Shown here: positions 12,350 through 22,700 of the stretch, in pieces
Position numbering within the stretch: position 1 is the stretch's first letter
How the letters are laid out: the number at the start of each line of letters is the position of its first letter
NCBI GenBank assembly: GCA_020055645.1
Contig: JAECZT010000013.1
Location: forward strand, 186,001 to 250,000
DNA length: 64,000 bases
DNA from: Tomocerus qinae
Lineage: Eukaryota > Arthropoda > Collembola > Entomobryomorpha > Tomoceridae
Reading direction: 5' to 3'
Notes under the pieces: model-generated
What the model was told of the DNA's origin: nothing
What the model saw: the letters and a program-made list of their open reading frames with translations, nothing else
Database searches by the model: none
Program-made: the position numbers and the translations under genes

Positions 12350-14344
12350 TTACTCAGGTGCTTGAATCTCAACTCGCTCAAAAGCTGGGCATTCAGCCAC
12401 ATGGTGAACCGACGTCTCGACGCTTATTGCACACAATGGGCAGAGCGGAGACGAATGATTCCCCAATAGATTCTGATGCTTGGCCAAGGAGGAGAAACCA
12501 GTAATTAAATGAGTGAAGACCCTGAGCGTTCTTCTACTCAAACTTGTGAAATATATGCTTTTGATGTGTGAGGGTGAAGGCAAGAATAATTTTGTATTTT
12601 TACAATCCGTACGTTTTTTCCAATTTTGAATATTCAATTTGTTGAAAAATTTTGAGATGACAGTTTTTGCACATTGGGCTGAAAAAGGCAGTATTGGTTC
12701 AGGACCAAAAACTTCCATTTTTGTGGACTCTTTCGCTAGCGAATCCGCCTCTTCGTTTCCTATAATCCCAGTATGACTGGGGACCCATTGAAGGGTAACG
12801 GATGCTTTATTGGAAAGTATATTTAAGGCTTTGAAGCATTCGAGAATCAAGGCCGACTCTGTGTAATTAGCCTCAAGAGCTTTAAGAGAACTGAGAGAAT
12901 CACTGTAGATGACTACTTCATCTCTCCAGTTCAGATCAGTGATTCGTAAGATTACCATTAGAATAGCTACCAGTTCCGCTTGAAACACAGTAGAATATTT
13001 TCCTAAGCATTGTTGTATTATGATGTGGCTGTCAGTGCTACGAACGATTGCAGCACATCCAGCGAAGTTGTCAATTTTTGACCCGTCAGTGTAACAGACC
13101 AGTCTTCGGTCTGAAGGTTGAAGAATGACAGGTTTTTCTGTGTCCAAAACTGTAAAATTCTTACCCATGAGGGCAGTTGAGGGAATTGAATCCATAGGAA
13201 ATTCCAACTCAGGTAATTGTTTCAAAATGTTTGTAATTAGATCAACGTGTGTTAATCTTTTAAGGCTCCCTCTCCCATGCCAGGGAAGCCATTTACCAGT
13301 ACAACGCAGTCGATGCGCTGTAGTAATAGCTGTTTTGGTAAGAAATAATTCTATAGGCTCAATACCTACTATACATTCTAATGCTGCAGAGGGTGAACTA
13401 TGCATAGCACTAGTAGTCATAAGGCAGGCCAGTCGTTGAACACTGGCCAAAGCTGTCATTCTAGATTTGTTGTGAACCGCCGTTAGCCACGAACAAGCTG
13501 CATATGATAAAGCCGGTCTGACTACCGCAGTGTAAAGCCACAGAGTGATTTTCGGGGAAAGGCCCCATGTTTGGCCAACAGCTCTTTTGCATTGCATAAG
13601 AGCTGCTTTTGCCTTGGCGCTTTTAACATTACAGTGAGTGCACCAATTCAGTCCATTATCCAAATAGACACCCAGGTACCGAACATTTTTGACAAATGCA
13701 ATGTCCTTACCCCTTAGTCTAAGAGGTTTCATGTTGGGTTTTTTATGCCGTGTATGAAATATAATAATTTCTATTTTGTCAGGGTGGATAGAAAGATCCC
13801 GCTGACTGCACCAATTTTCGATGATACTGAGGGCTCTTTGCCCCAGAGCTCTTATTGTAGCTTCGTCTATGCCAACCTGAAGAAGGCCAAGATCATCAGC
13901 ATATGCTTGTCTATAGATAGAACTGACGTTGGAGAGCTTCTCCAGTAGTTCGTGGATGACCAGATTCCATAATAATGGCGAGAGCACCCCCCCTTGAGGG
14001 CACCCTCGTTCCACATTGATGCATTGAGTGGCGCTGCCAACAGTAACGTTAACGCTACGGTCTCTTAGCATTCGTTCTATCCAACGAATAATGGTTACAT
14101 TTATTCCCTCTCTTTCCAGAGCCAGGTGAATCGTTTTGAAGGTGGCATGACTAAAGGCCCCTTCGATATCTAAGAAGATGCCGAGAGCCATTTGATTACT
14201 CTTGAGGGCACATTCAGTACGAGCAATGTATTGATGAAGCGCTGCATCAGTGGAAATACCACGTAAATATGCAAACTGTCCTGCATTTTTCATTTTTATT
14301 TTCAAGCTCTGGAGTTTTGATGCTCCAGTCAATAAGACGTTCAA
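12350..14344 (-). pseudogene. LINE copy 1 ORF2, C-terminal piece: reverse transcriptase core and RNase H
   Basis: Open stretch of 664 codons. The first 16 or so residues are out of the true frame; true homology begins at KMKNAGQFAYL, and the nominal start is a TTG, so this is not a real start. It holds the RT palm motifs LDIEGAF, RGCPQGGVLSP and the catalytic YADD, followed by an RNase H domain (YTDGS, AEL, YSDS, HTGIIGNEEAD) and the C-terminal CPLC...H...C knuckle. Relative to copy 2 it carries one extra T in the run at 14293-14297 and one extra A at 12380-12383. The second replaces the last 40 or so residues by a short wrong-frame tail. Only four substitutions separate the whole element from copy 2, so decay is very young or the indels are base-calling errors. 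Confidence 0.9.
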
Positions 14345-14509
14345 GTATTTTCATGCAAGTCGAGATAAGTGATATTGGTCGCCACGAGTTAGCTCTTTGA
14401 TAGCTACTCTTGCCTGGCTTTGGTATGAAGATTACTTTAGTTTGTCGCCATGCTATTGGAATATATCCAAAGTCGAGACTAGCCTTAAGAATATTACACA
14501 GATGAGGAG

Positions 14510-15979
14510 TTAATTCCTCCTCGCCATTTGAAGCATGACTGGCATAACGCCATCGCAGCTGCCAGCTTTATATGGTCCAAAAGAACTAATAGCCCTTTGG
14601 ACTTTTTCTAACGTGATTAACTCTGCAATAGAGCTATCGGCACTGATACTGTAGTTTGGTGTGGAATTAGAAATACGATGATCATTTGGAAAATGAATTT
14701 TCAGAAGATAGATCAATGATTCATTCATGTCTGATGTATAGCTACCATCAGCAGTTTCTATAGGACCTGTTGTCCTACTTCTGTCTTTTACGAGAATTTT
14801 AGCAAGCTTTGATGCTTGCTGAGCTTCTTCAATTTCGTTGCAGAAGGCTCTCCATGAGTCCCTCTTAGCTTTTCGTAAGGTGCTGTTGAAAAGCACACGA
14901 ATGTCTCTTAACTCTGCTTTTGAATCTAAGGTTCTTTTAGATTTGAATTTCCTAAGAGCAACCTTAAGTTTTTTCCTAAGACTAGTTAGTTCTTGATTCC
15001 ACCAAGGAGCAAGTTTGCCACCACTCCTTATGGTCTTTATTGGGCAAGCTTTATGGAAGGCATCAATAATAATTTTATTGATCATGTTGACTTGTTCATC
15101 AAGTTGATTAACTGTTGTGATTGGAGTACACGGTATGTTAGTTATGTTTTTCTTGACTGTCCTACTATATAAGGACCAGTCGGCTTTTTTTGGATTTCTA
15201 AATTGAATTGGCTTTGGGGGCTTTATTTCTAGGTCATAAGAAATATACATATGGTCTGAAAGAGTGATTTCGTTTTCAACTCTCCAATTGTGGATATGCT
15301 GTGAGAGGTTTTCGGAACAAACCGTGATGTCGAGGACTTCCTCTCTGCCCATGCCATCACGAAAAGTTGGTTTATGTCCTTGATTGAGTATATCAAGATT
15401 CGAGCCCACTAGGAAATCAAGTAGGGCCTCACCTCGTCTATTTGTGTTTGTACTACCCCATGCTATGTTGTGGGCATTGACATCCCCAGCAAAAATTATG
15501 CGTAAGGAATTTTGATTGCAAAAGTTTATTAATCTTTCAACTTCTTTGGAGATTGGATTTGTTTCCTTATCCGGTAAGTATGCTGAAGTTAGTACAATTT
15601 CACCATCATTGACTTTGATTTTAATGGCAACCAAATCTCTGCTCCAGAAGGAGCAGAGAGGCCAGACTTCCAAATTGTTAGATGTGATAATGCATGCCCT
15701 TGGATTCTCTGGACCCTCATAAGCATGCACATTCCCTTTACGTGATAGGCCACATATTTTCCCCTTGTAGGCATATGGTTCCTGAATATAAATAATAAAA
15801 TTGTTTCCTAACTGGCGATTACTAAGTAAAGCAGTAGCAGCTTTGCAATGCTGCAAATTGATTTGCAAAAAACGAAGCTTGGTAGCAGCACCTATGCCTA
15901 AGTCTTCGTTATTGTTAACAGTGGCCGCCGCACTATTTGGAGTGGCCGGCGTATGCTCCTGTGTTATGTTGACAGGCAT
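14510..15979 (-). CDS. LINE copy 1 ORF2, N-terminal piece: APE/EEP endonuclease and RT linker
   Basis: 489 codons from an ATG. The endonuclease that nicks target DNA for target-primed reverse transcription occupies about residues 34-250. Its expected residues are present: N41 in LQINLQ, E67 in IQEP, Y134 in SAYLP, D166 and N168 in GDVNAH, D217 in LDIT, and D242-H243 in LSDH. The region after 250 is the linker into the reverse transcriptase and ends at MLQMARR, where one C is missing from a run near 14516 compared with copy 2 and the frame closes. Between 14345 and 14509 the RT amino end continues in another frame. This copy has seven T at 15185-15191 and reads through the linker intact, where copy 2 does not. 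The ATG is the first in frame; no ORF1 lies upstream. Confidence 0.92.
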   Translation of the reverse strand: MPVNITQEHTPATPNSAAATVNNNEDLGIGAATKLRFLQINLQHCKAATALLSNRQLGNNFIIYIQEPYAYKGKICGLSRKGNVHAYEGPENPRACIITSNNLEVWPLCSFWSRDLVAIKIKVNDGEIVLTSAYLPDKETNPISKEVERLINFCNQNSLRIIFAGDVNAHNIAWGSTNTNRRGEALLDFLVGSNLDILNQGHKPTFRDGMGREEVLDITVCSENLSQHIHNWRVENEITLSDHMYISYDLEIKPPKPIQFRNPKKADWSLYSRTVKKNITNIPCTPITTVNQLDEQVNMINKIIIDAFHKACPIKTIRSGGKLAPWWNQELTSLRKKLKVALRKFKSKRTLDSKAELRDIRVLFNSTLRKAKRDSWRAFCNEIEEAQQASKLAKILVKDRSRTTGPIETADGSYTSDMNESLIYLLKIHFPNDHRISNSTPNYSISADSSIAELITLEKVQRAISSFGPYKAGSCDGVMPVMLQMARRN

Positions 15980-16286
15980 GTTGAAAATTTCTGCCGCCGC
16001 CTCGCCAAAACTTCATTTCGGTGAGCGACTTTGTTGTCAATTTGGTACGATGACGAATGCCATAGCCGCCTCATTAATATATATATTCGGCGGATGGTAT
16101 TATTAGTAAATGTAAAAAGGTTACCAGTGACCCTGACAAGAGTTGCCGTAACCAGATAGTGAGTCCACAGGAACTGAAAATAAAATAAAATACTGGGCAG
16201 TACCATGGTAATTCCAATATTATTACCCGAAGATTCCATGCTGCAATAATAAAAATGCAGCAGTACATTTGTTTTATTATAAATAG

Positions 16287-16319
16287 AGATTGTGAAAGTT
16301 AACGTAACTTTCACAATCT
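16287..16319. repeat. Perfect hairpin in LINE leader, 15-bp arms
   Basis: AGATTGTGAAAGTTA is followed by a 3-base loop (ACG) and its exact reverse complement. An RNA of this region would fold into a strong stem. It lies about 310 bases upstream of the ORF2 start. Confidence 0.9.
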
Positions 16320-16518
16320 TTTGTACGGTAAGTAACTGAATTAAAATTAATATTATAGGGATATAAATATGATTTGCAAATATATAGTGGTATAGTGGTA
16401 ATACTAAGGTAAGTGTAAGACCATTTGTGCATGTTTTGAAATTAAAATTAGGTAATAAAATAATGTTTTTGATGTGATATTTATATAGCAGCTGACTGTC
16501 AATTAGCCGGCATGCTGC

Positions 16519-16571
16519 ATACATACGGAAACCAACACATATTACAAGGGATGTGTTGGAGCCGTATGTAT
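16519..16571. repeat. Interrupted hairpin in LINE leader, two 9-bp stems
   Basis: ATACATACG pairs with CGTATGTAT and CCAACACAT pairs with ATGTGTTGG. A small internal bulge (GAAA against AGC) separates the stems and the terminal loop has ten bases. It resembles either a structured leader RNA or the fossil of a small fold-back element inside the leader. Confidence 0.85.
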
Positions 16572-16698
16572 AATAACAATAAATAGGTGAAATAGTGGAG
16601 TATTTGTCGAAAAGTGCACTTACCCTTGTACCTCGGACATGGTTCCACAATACACCAGATTTGGGTAAGTTTCCGCTTCGGGGGGATACTTTTTTTTC

Positions 16699-16717
16699 GA
16701 TTTTTAAAATAAAAATC
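16699..16717. repeat. Short AT-rich hairpin near LINE 5' end
   Basis: GATTTTTA and TAAAAATC are separated by AAA, giving 8-bp arms. It is weak because it is AT-rich. It lies about 55 bases from the element's 5' end and next to an imperfect CTCAG/CTGAG pair at 16724-16739. Confidence 0.6.
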
Positions 16718-16771
16718 AGTGAGCTCAGACGAACCTGAGTACAGAACTCTGCGGCAGAAAGCGCGCGAATC

Positions 16772-16785
16772 CCTAAATCACCTTG
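16772..16785. repeat. Target-site duplication, LINE copy 1, 5'-side
   Basis: CCTAAATCACCTTG, identical to 12137-12150. The satellite resumes immediately with CTAACTCCTATGC. Confidence 0.95.
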
Positions 16786-19700
16786 CTAACTCCTATGCAA
16801 AATCCCTTTGCTAAGTCACATGTTAAATCCCCATACTAAGTCCCTTGTTAAATCTCCATGCCAAGTCCCATGTTAAATCTCCATGCTAAGTCCCATGTTA
16901 AATCTCCTTGATAAATCCCCTGCTAAATCCCGATGCTAAGTCCCATGTTAAATCCCCATGCTAATTATCATGGTAAATCGCCATGCTAACTCCCATCCTA
17001 ACTCCCGCGCTAAGTCCCATGTTAAATCCCCATGCTAAGTCACATGTTAAATCCCCATGCTAAGTCCCATGCTAAATCATTATGCTAAGTCCCATGTTAA
17101 GTCCCGCTGCTAAGTTCCATGTTCAATCCCCATGTTAAGTCCCATGTTGAATCCCCATGCTAAGTCCCATGTTAAATCCCCTTGCTAAGTCCCATGTTAT
17201 ATCCCAATGCTAAGTATCATGGTAAATCGCCATGTTTACTCCTATCCTAACTCCCGTGCTAAGTCCCATGTTAAATCCTAATGCTAAGTCACATTGTAAA
17301 TCCCCATGCTAAGTCCCATGCTAAATCTCCATGCTAAGTCGCATGTTAAATCCTCATGCTAAGTCCCATTTTAAATCCCCATGCTAAGTCCCATGTTAAA
17401 TCCTTATGCTAAGTCCCATGTTAAATCCCCATGCTAAGTCCCATGTTATATCTCAATGCTAAATCCCATGTTAAATCCCATGCAAAATCAATATGCTAAG
17501 TCCCATGTTAAATCCCAATGCCAAGTCCAATGTTAAGTCGCCATGTTAAGTTCCATGGAAAATCCCCAAGATTAGTCCCATGCCAAATCCCCAAGCTAAG
17601 TCCCATGCTAAATCCCCATGCTAAATCCTATGTTAAATCCCCATGCTAAGTCCCACGCTAAATCTCCATACTTAGTCCCATGTTAAATCCCCATGCTAAG
17701 TCCTATGTTAAATTAAAATGCTAAATCACCTTGCTAACTCCTATGCAAAATCCCTTTGTTAAGTCCCGTGTTAAATCTCTATGCCAAGTCCCATGCTAAA
17801 TCTCCATGCTATATCCCATGCTAAATCCTGATGCTTAGTCCCATGTTAAAGCCCCATGCTAAGTCCCATGTTAAATCCTTATGCTAAGTCCCATGTTAAA
17901 TCCCCATGCTAAGTCCCATGTTATATCTCAATGCTAAGTCCCATGTTAAATCCCATGCAAAATCAATATGCTAAGTCCCATGTTAAATCCCAATGCCAAG
18001 TCCAATGTTAAGTCGCCATGTTAAGTTCCATGGAAAATCCCCAAGATTAGTCCCATGCCAAATCCCCATGCTAAGTCCCATGCTAAATCCCCATGCTAAA
18101 TCCTATGTTAAATCCCCATGCTAAGTCCCACGCTAAATCTCCATACTTAGTCCCATGTTAAATCCCCATGCTAAGTCCTATGTTAAATTAAAATGCTAAA
18201 TCACCTTGCTAACTCCTATGCAAAATCCCTTTGTTAAGTCCCGTGTTAAATCTCTATGCCAAGTCCCATGCTAAATCTCCATGCTATATCCCATGCTAAA
18301 TCCTGATGCTTAGTCCCATGTTAAAGCCCCATGCTAAGTCCCATGTTAAATCCCTATGCTAAGTCCCATGCCAAATCCCCATGCTAAGTCGCATGTTAAA
18401 TCCCCATGCTAAGTCCCATTTTAAATCTCTATGCTAAGTCCCATGTTAAATCCCCATGCTAAGTCCCATGTTATATCCATATGCTAAGTCCCATGCTAAA
18501 TCGCCTCGCTAAGTCCAAGGCAAAATCCCAATGCTAAGTTTCATGCTAAATCCCCCTGCTAAGCCCCATGCTAAATCCCCATGCTAAGTCCCATGTTTAA
18601 TACCCATGCTAAATCCCGTTGCGAAGTCCCATGCAAAATCCCCATGCTAAGTCCCATACTAAATCTTCATGCTAAATCCTATGTTAAATCCCCATGCTAA
18701 GTCCCACGCTAAATCCCCATACTTAGTCCCATGTTAAATCCCCATGCTAAGTCCTATATTAAATCATAATGCTAAATCACCTTGCTAACTCCTATGCAAA
18801 ATCCCTTTGTTAAGTCCCGTGTTAAATCTCTATGCCAAGTCCCATGCTAAATCTCCATGCTATATCCCATGCTAAATCCTGATGCTTAGTCCCATGTTAA
18901 AGCCCCATGCTAAGTCCCATGTTAAATCCCTATGCTAAGTCCCATGCCAAATCCCCATGCTAAGTCGCATGTTAAATCCCCATGTTAAGTCCCATTTTAA
19001 ATCTCTATGCTAAGTCCCATGTTAAATCCCCATGCTAAGTCCCATGTTATATCCATATGCTAAGTCCCATGCTAAATCGCCTCGCTAAGTCCAAGGCAAA
19101 ATCCCAATGCTAAGTTTCATGCTAAATCCCCCTGCTAAGCCCCATGCTAAATCCCCATGCTAAGTCCCATGTTTAATACCCATGCTAAATCCCGTTGCGA
19201 AGTCCCATGCAAAATCCCCATGCTAAGTCCCATACTAAATCCCCATGCTAAATCCTATGTTAAATCCCCATGCTAAGTCCCACGCTAAATCCCCATACTT
19301 AGTCCCATGTTAAATCCCCATGCTAAGTCCTATGTTAAATCATAATGCTAAATCACCTTGCTAACTCCTATGCAAAATCCCTTTGCTAAGTCACATGTTA
19401 AATCCCCATACTAAGTCCCTTGTTAAATCTCCATGCCAAGTCCCATGTTAAATCTCCATGCTAAGTCCCATGTTAAATCTCCATGATAAATCCCCTGCTA
19501 AATCCCGATGCTAAGTCCCATGTTAAATCCCCATGCTAATTATCATGGTAAATCGCCATGCTAACTCCCATCCTAACTCCCGCGCTAAGTCCCATGTTAA
19601 ATCCCCATGCTAAGTCACATGTTAAATCCCCATGCTAAGTCCCATGCTAAATCATTATGCTAAGTCCCATGTTAAGTCCCGCTGCTAAGTTCCATGTTCA

Positions 19701-22700
19701 ATCCCCATGTTAAGTCCCATGTTGAATCCCCATGCTAAGTCCCATGTTAAATCCCCTTGCTAAGTCCCATGTTATATCCCAATGCTAAGTATCATGGTAA
19801 ATCGCCATGTTTACTCCCATCCTAACTCCCGTGCTAAGTCCCATGTTAAATCCTAATGCTAAGTCACATTGTAAATCCCCATGCTAAGTCCCATGCTAAA
19901 TCTCCATGCTAAGTCGCATGTTAAATCCTCATGCTAAGTCCCATTTTAAATCCCCATGCTAAGTCCCATGTTAAATCCTTATGCTAAGTCCCATGTTAAA
20001 TCCCATGCAAAATCAATATGCTAAGTCCCATGTTAAATCCCAATGCCAAGTCCAATGTTAAGTCGCCATGTTAAGTTCCATGGAAAATCCCCAAGATTAG
20101 TCCCATGCCAAATCCCCATGCTAAGTCCCATGATAAATCCCCATGCTAAATCCTATGTTAAATCCCCATGCTAAGTCCCACGCTAAATCCCCATACTTAG
20201 TCCCATGTTAAATCCCCATGCTAAGTCCTATGTAAAATTAAAATGCTAAATCACCTTGCTAACTCCTATGCAAAATCCCTTTGTTAAGTCCCGTGTTAAA
20301 TCTCCATGCCAAGTCCCATGCTAAATCTCCATGCTATATCCCATGCTAAATCCTGATGCTTAGTCCCATGTTAAAGCCCCATGCTAAGTCCCATGTTAAA
20401 TCTCTATGCTAAGTCCCATGCTAAATCCCCATGCTAAATCGCATGTTAAATCCCCATGCTAAGTCCCATTTTAAATCTCTATGCTAAGTCCCATGTTAAA
20501 TCCCCATGCTAAGTCCCATGTTATATCCATATGCTAAGTCCCATGCTAAATCGCCTCGCTAAGTCCAAGGTAAAATCCCAATGCTAAGTTTCATGCTAAA
20601 TCCCCCTGCTTAGCCCCATGCTAAATCCCCATGCTAAGTCCCATGTTTAATACCCATGCTAAATCCCGTTGCGAAGTCCCATGCAAAATCCCCATGCTAA
20701 GTACCATACTAAATCCCCATGCTAAATCCTATGTTAAATCCCTATGCTAAGTCCCACGCTAAATCCCCATACTTAGTCCCATGTTAAATCCCCATGCTAA
20801 GTCCTATGTTAAATCATAATGCTAAATCACCTTGCTAACTCCTATGCAAAATCCCTTTGCTACGTCACATGTTAAATCCCCATACTAAGTCCCGTGTTAA
20901 ATCTCCATGCCAAGTCCCATGCTAAATCTCCATACTTAGTCACATGTTAAATCCCCGTGCTAAGTTCCATGTTCAATCCCCATGTTAAGTCCCATGTTGA
21001 ATCCCCATGCTAGAGTCCCATGTTAAATCCCCATGCTAAGTCCCATGTTATATCCCAATGCTAAGTATCATGGTAAATCGCCATGATTACTCCCATCCTA
21101 ACTCCCGTGCTAAGTCCCATGTTAAATCCTAATGCTAAATCACATTGTAAATCCCCATGCTAAGTCCTATGCTAAATCTCCATGCTAAGTCGCATGTTAA
21201 ATCCTCATGTTAAGTCCCATTTTAAATCCCCATGCTAAGTCCCATGTTAAATCCTTATGCTAAGTCCCATGTTAAATCCCCATGCTAAGTCCCATGTTAT
21301 ATCTCAATGCTAAGTCCCATGTTAAATCCCATGCAAAATCAACATGCTAAGTCCCATGCTAAATCTCCATACTTAGTTCCATGTTAAATCCCCATGCTAA
21401 GTCCTATGTTAAATCATATTGCTAAATCACCTTGCTAACTCCTATGCAAAATCCCTTTGTTAAGTCCCGTTTAAAATCTCTATGCCAAGTCCCATGCTAA
21501 ATCTCCATGCTATATCCCATGCTAAATCTCCATGCTATATCCCACGCTAAATCCCCATACTTAATCATATGTTAAATTATTATGCTAAGTCCTATGTTAA
21601 ATCATAATCCTAAATCACCTTGCTAACTCCTATGCAAAATCCCCATGCTAAGTCCCATGTTAAATCCCCATGCTAAGTCCCATGTTATATCCCAATGCTA
21701 AGTATCATGGTAAATCGCCATGTTTACTCCCATCCTAACTCCCGTGCTAAGTCCCATGTTAAATCCTAATGCTAAGTCACATTGTAAATCCCCATTCTAA
21801 GTCCCATGCTAAATCTCCATGCTAAGTCGCATGTTAAATCCTCATGCTAAGTCCCATTTTAAATCCCCATGCTAAGTCCCATGTTAAATCCTTATGCTAA
21901 GTCCCATGTTAAATCCCCATGCTAAGTATCATGGTAAATCGCCATGATTACTCCCATCCTAACTCCCCGTGCTAAGTCCCATGTTAAATCCTAATGCTAA
22001 ATCACATTGTAAATCCCCATGCTAAGTCCTATGCTAAATCTCCATGCTAAGTCGCATGTTAAATCCTCATGTTAAGTCCCATTTTAAATCCCCATGCTAA
22101 GTCCCATGTTAAATCCTTATGCTAAGTCCCATGTTAAATCCCCATGCTAAGTCCCATGTTATATCTCAATGCTAAGTCCCATGTTAAATCCCATGCAAAA
22201 TCAACATGCTAAGTCCCATGCTAAATCTCCATACTTAGTTCCATGTTAAATCCCCACGCTAAGTCCTATGTTAAATCATATTGCTAAATCACCTTGCTAA
22301 CTCCTATGCAAAATCCCTTTGCTATGTCACATGCTAAATCCCCATGCTAAGTCCTATTTTAAATACCCACGCTAAATCCCCATACTTAATCATATGTTAA
22401 ATTATTATGCTAAGTCCTATGTTAAATCATAATCCTAAATCACCTTGCTAACTCCTATGCAAAATCCCCATGCTAAGTCCCATGTTGAATCCCCATGCTA
22501 AGTCCCATGTTATATCCCAATGCTAAGTATCATGGTAAATCGCCATGTTTACTCCCATCCTAACTCCCGTGCTAAGTCCCATGTTAAATCCTAATGCTAA
22601 GTCACATTGTAAATCCCCATGCTAAGTCCCATGCTAAATCTCCATGCTAAGTCGCATGTTAAATCCTCATGCTAAGTCCCATTTTAAATCCCCATGCTAA

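Larger units (their letters stand above)
12151..16771 (-). mobile_element. Non-LTR retrotransposon (LINE), I/Loa/R1-like, copy 1
   Basis: A 4621-bp element on the minus strand inside the satellite, with 14-bp target-site duplications. Read on its own strand it has a leader of about 0.79 kb (16771-15980), a single large ORF2 region (15979-12250) and a short 3' UTR ending in ACACACA, not poly(A). ORF2 codes for APE/EEP endonuclease, reverse transcriptase, RNase H and a CCHC knuckle, an order known from the I and Loa clades; the endonuclease and the LDIEGAF motif also resemble R1/Loa. No ORF1 is visible. ORF2 is interrupted by three one-base shifts relative to copy 2. The clade call is by motif only and could move within the I superfamily. 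Confidence 0.96.
15980..16771 (-). other. LINE copy 1 leader (5' region, no ORF1)
   Basis: The 792 bases upstream of the ORF2 start are AT-rich and hold no recognisable ORF1: no CCHC gag knuckles and no long ATG-started frame. A 228-codon open frame exists here but starts at TTG and is low-complexity. The leader contains three inverted repeats (listed separately), a minus-strand ATG at 16638-16640 opening a six-codon frame, and a GGGTAAGT directly in that frame that resembles a 5' splice site. I-superfamily elements are known to carry internal promoters at their 5' end; none can be pinpointed here. Confidence 0.6.
1873..19980 (+). repeat. 18.1-kb higher-order unit, copy 1 (contains LINE copy 1)
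   Basis: This stretch aligns with 19981-38325 in the same orientation. The offset is 18108 at the left end, 18471 at the left LINE border and 18469 at the right LINE border. Rare satellite variants are shared in order, for example the TAAAGCCCATGC variant near 4640 and 22790, and CCATGGTAAGTCC near 8345 and 26790. The offset changes in steps of about 25 bp. The end points are where the alignment by eye breaks and could be off by some tens of bases. The right flank (16786-19980) is a looser match than the left flank. Confidence 0.8.

Noticed and set aside
12150-12365. 71-codon plus-strand frame (and its twin at 30621-30836)
   Set aside because: It lies antisense over the LINE 3' end and the ORF2 carboxyl end. 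It has no recognisable domain and exists only because that region is open on both strands.
13125-13948. Plus-strand frames of 104 and 67 codons, repeated at 31595-32418
   Set aside because: Antisense shadows of the RNase H and reverse transcriptase coding region.
15516-16106. Plus-strand frames of 68 and 101 codons and a 61-codon minus frame, repeated at 33985-34575
   Set aside because: They overlap the endonuclease region in other frames and show no domain of their own. The endonuclease frame has all catalytic residues and is clearly the real one.
15964-16650. 228-codon minus-strand frame as an ORF1 (twin at 34433-35119)
   Set aside because: It begins at TTG, not ATG. It is rich in Y, I, T and L without gag-like or CCHC motifs, spans the hairpins and overlaps the ORF2 start. 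It looks like chance openness of AT-rich leader.
12137-16785. LTR element or DNA transposon
   Set aside because: There are no terminal direct or inverted repeats beyond the 14-bp target duplication, and the proteins are APE endonuclease, YADD reverse transcriptase and RNase H in LINE order.
21008-21018. Isolated CTAGAGTCCC variant in one dimer
   Set aside because: A two-base insertion in one unit, absent from its counterpart near 2900. It is useful only as a copy-specific marker.
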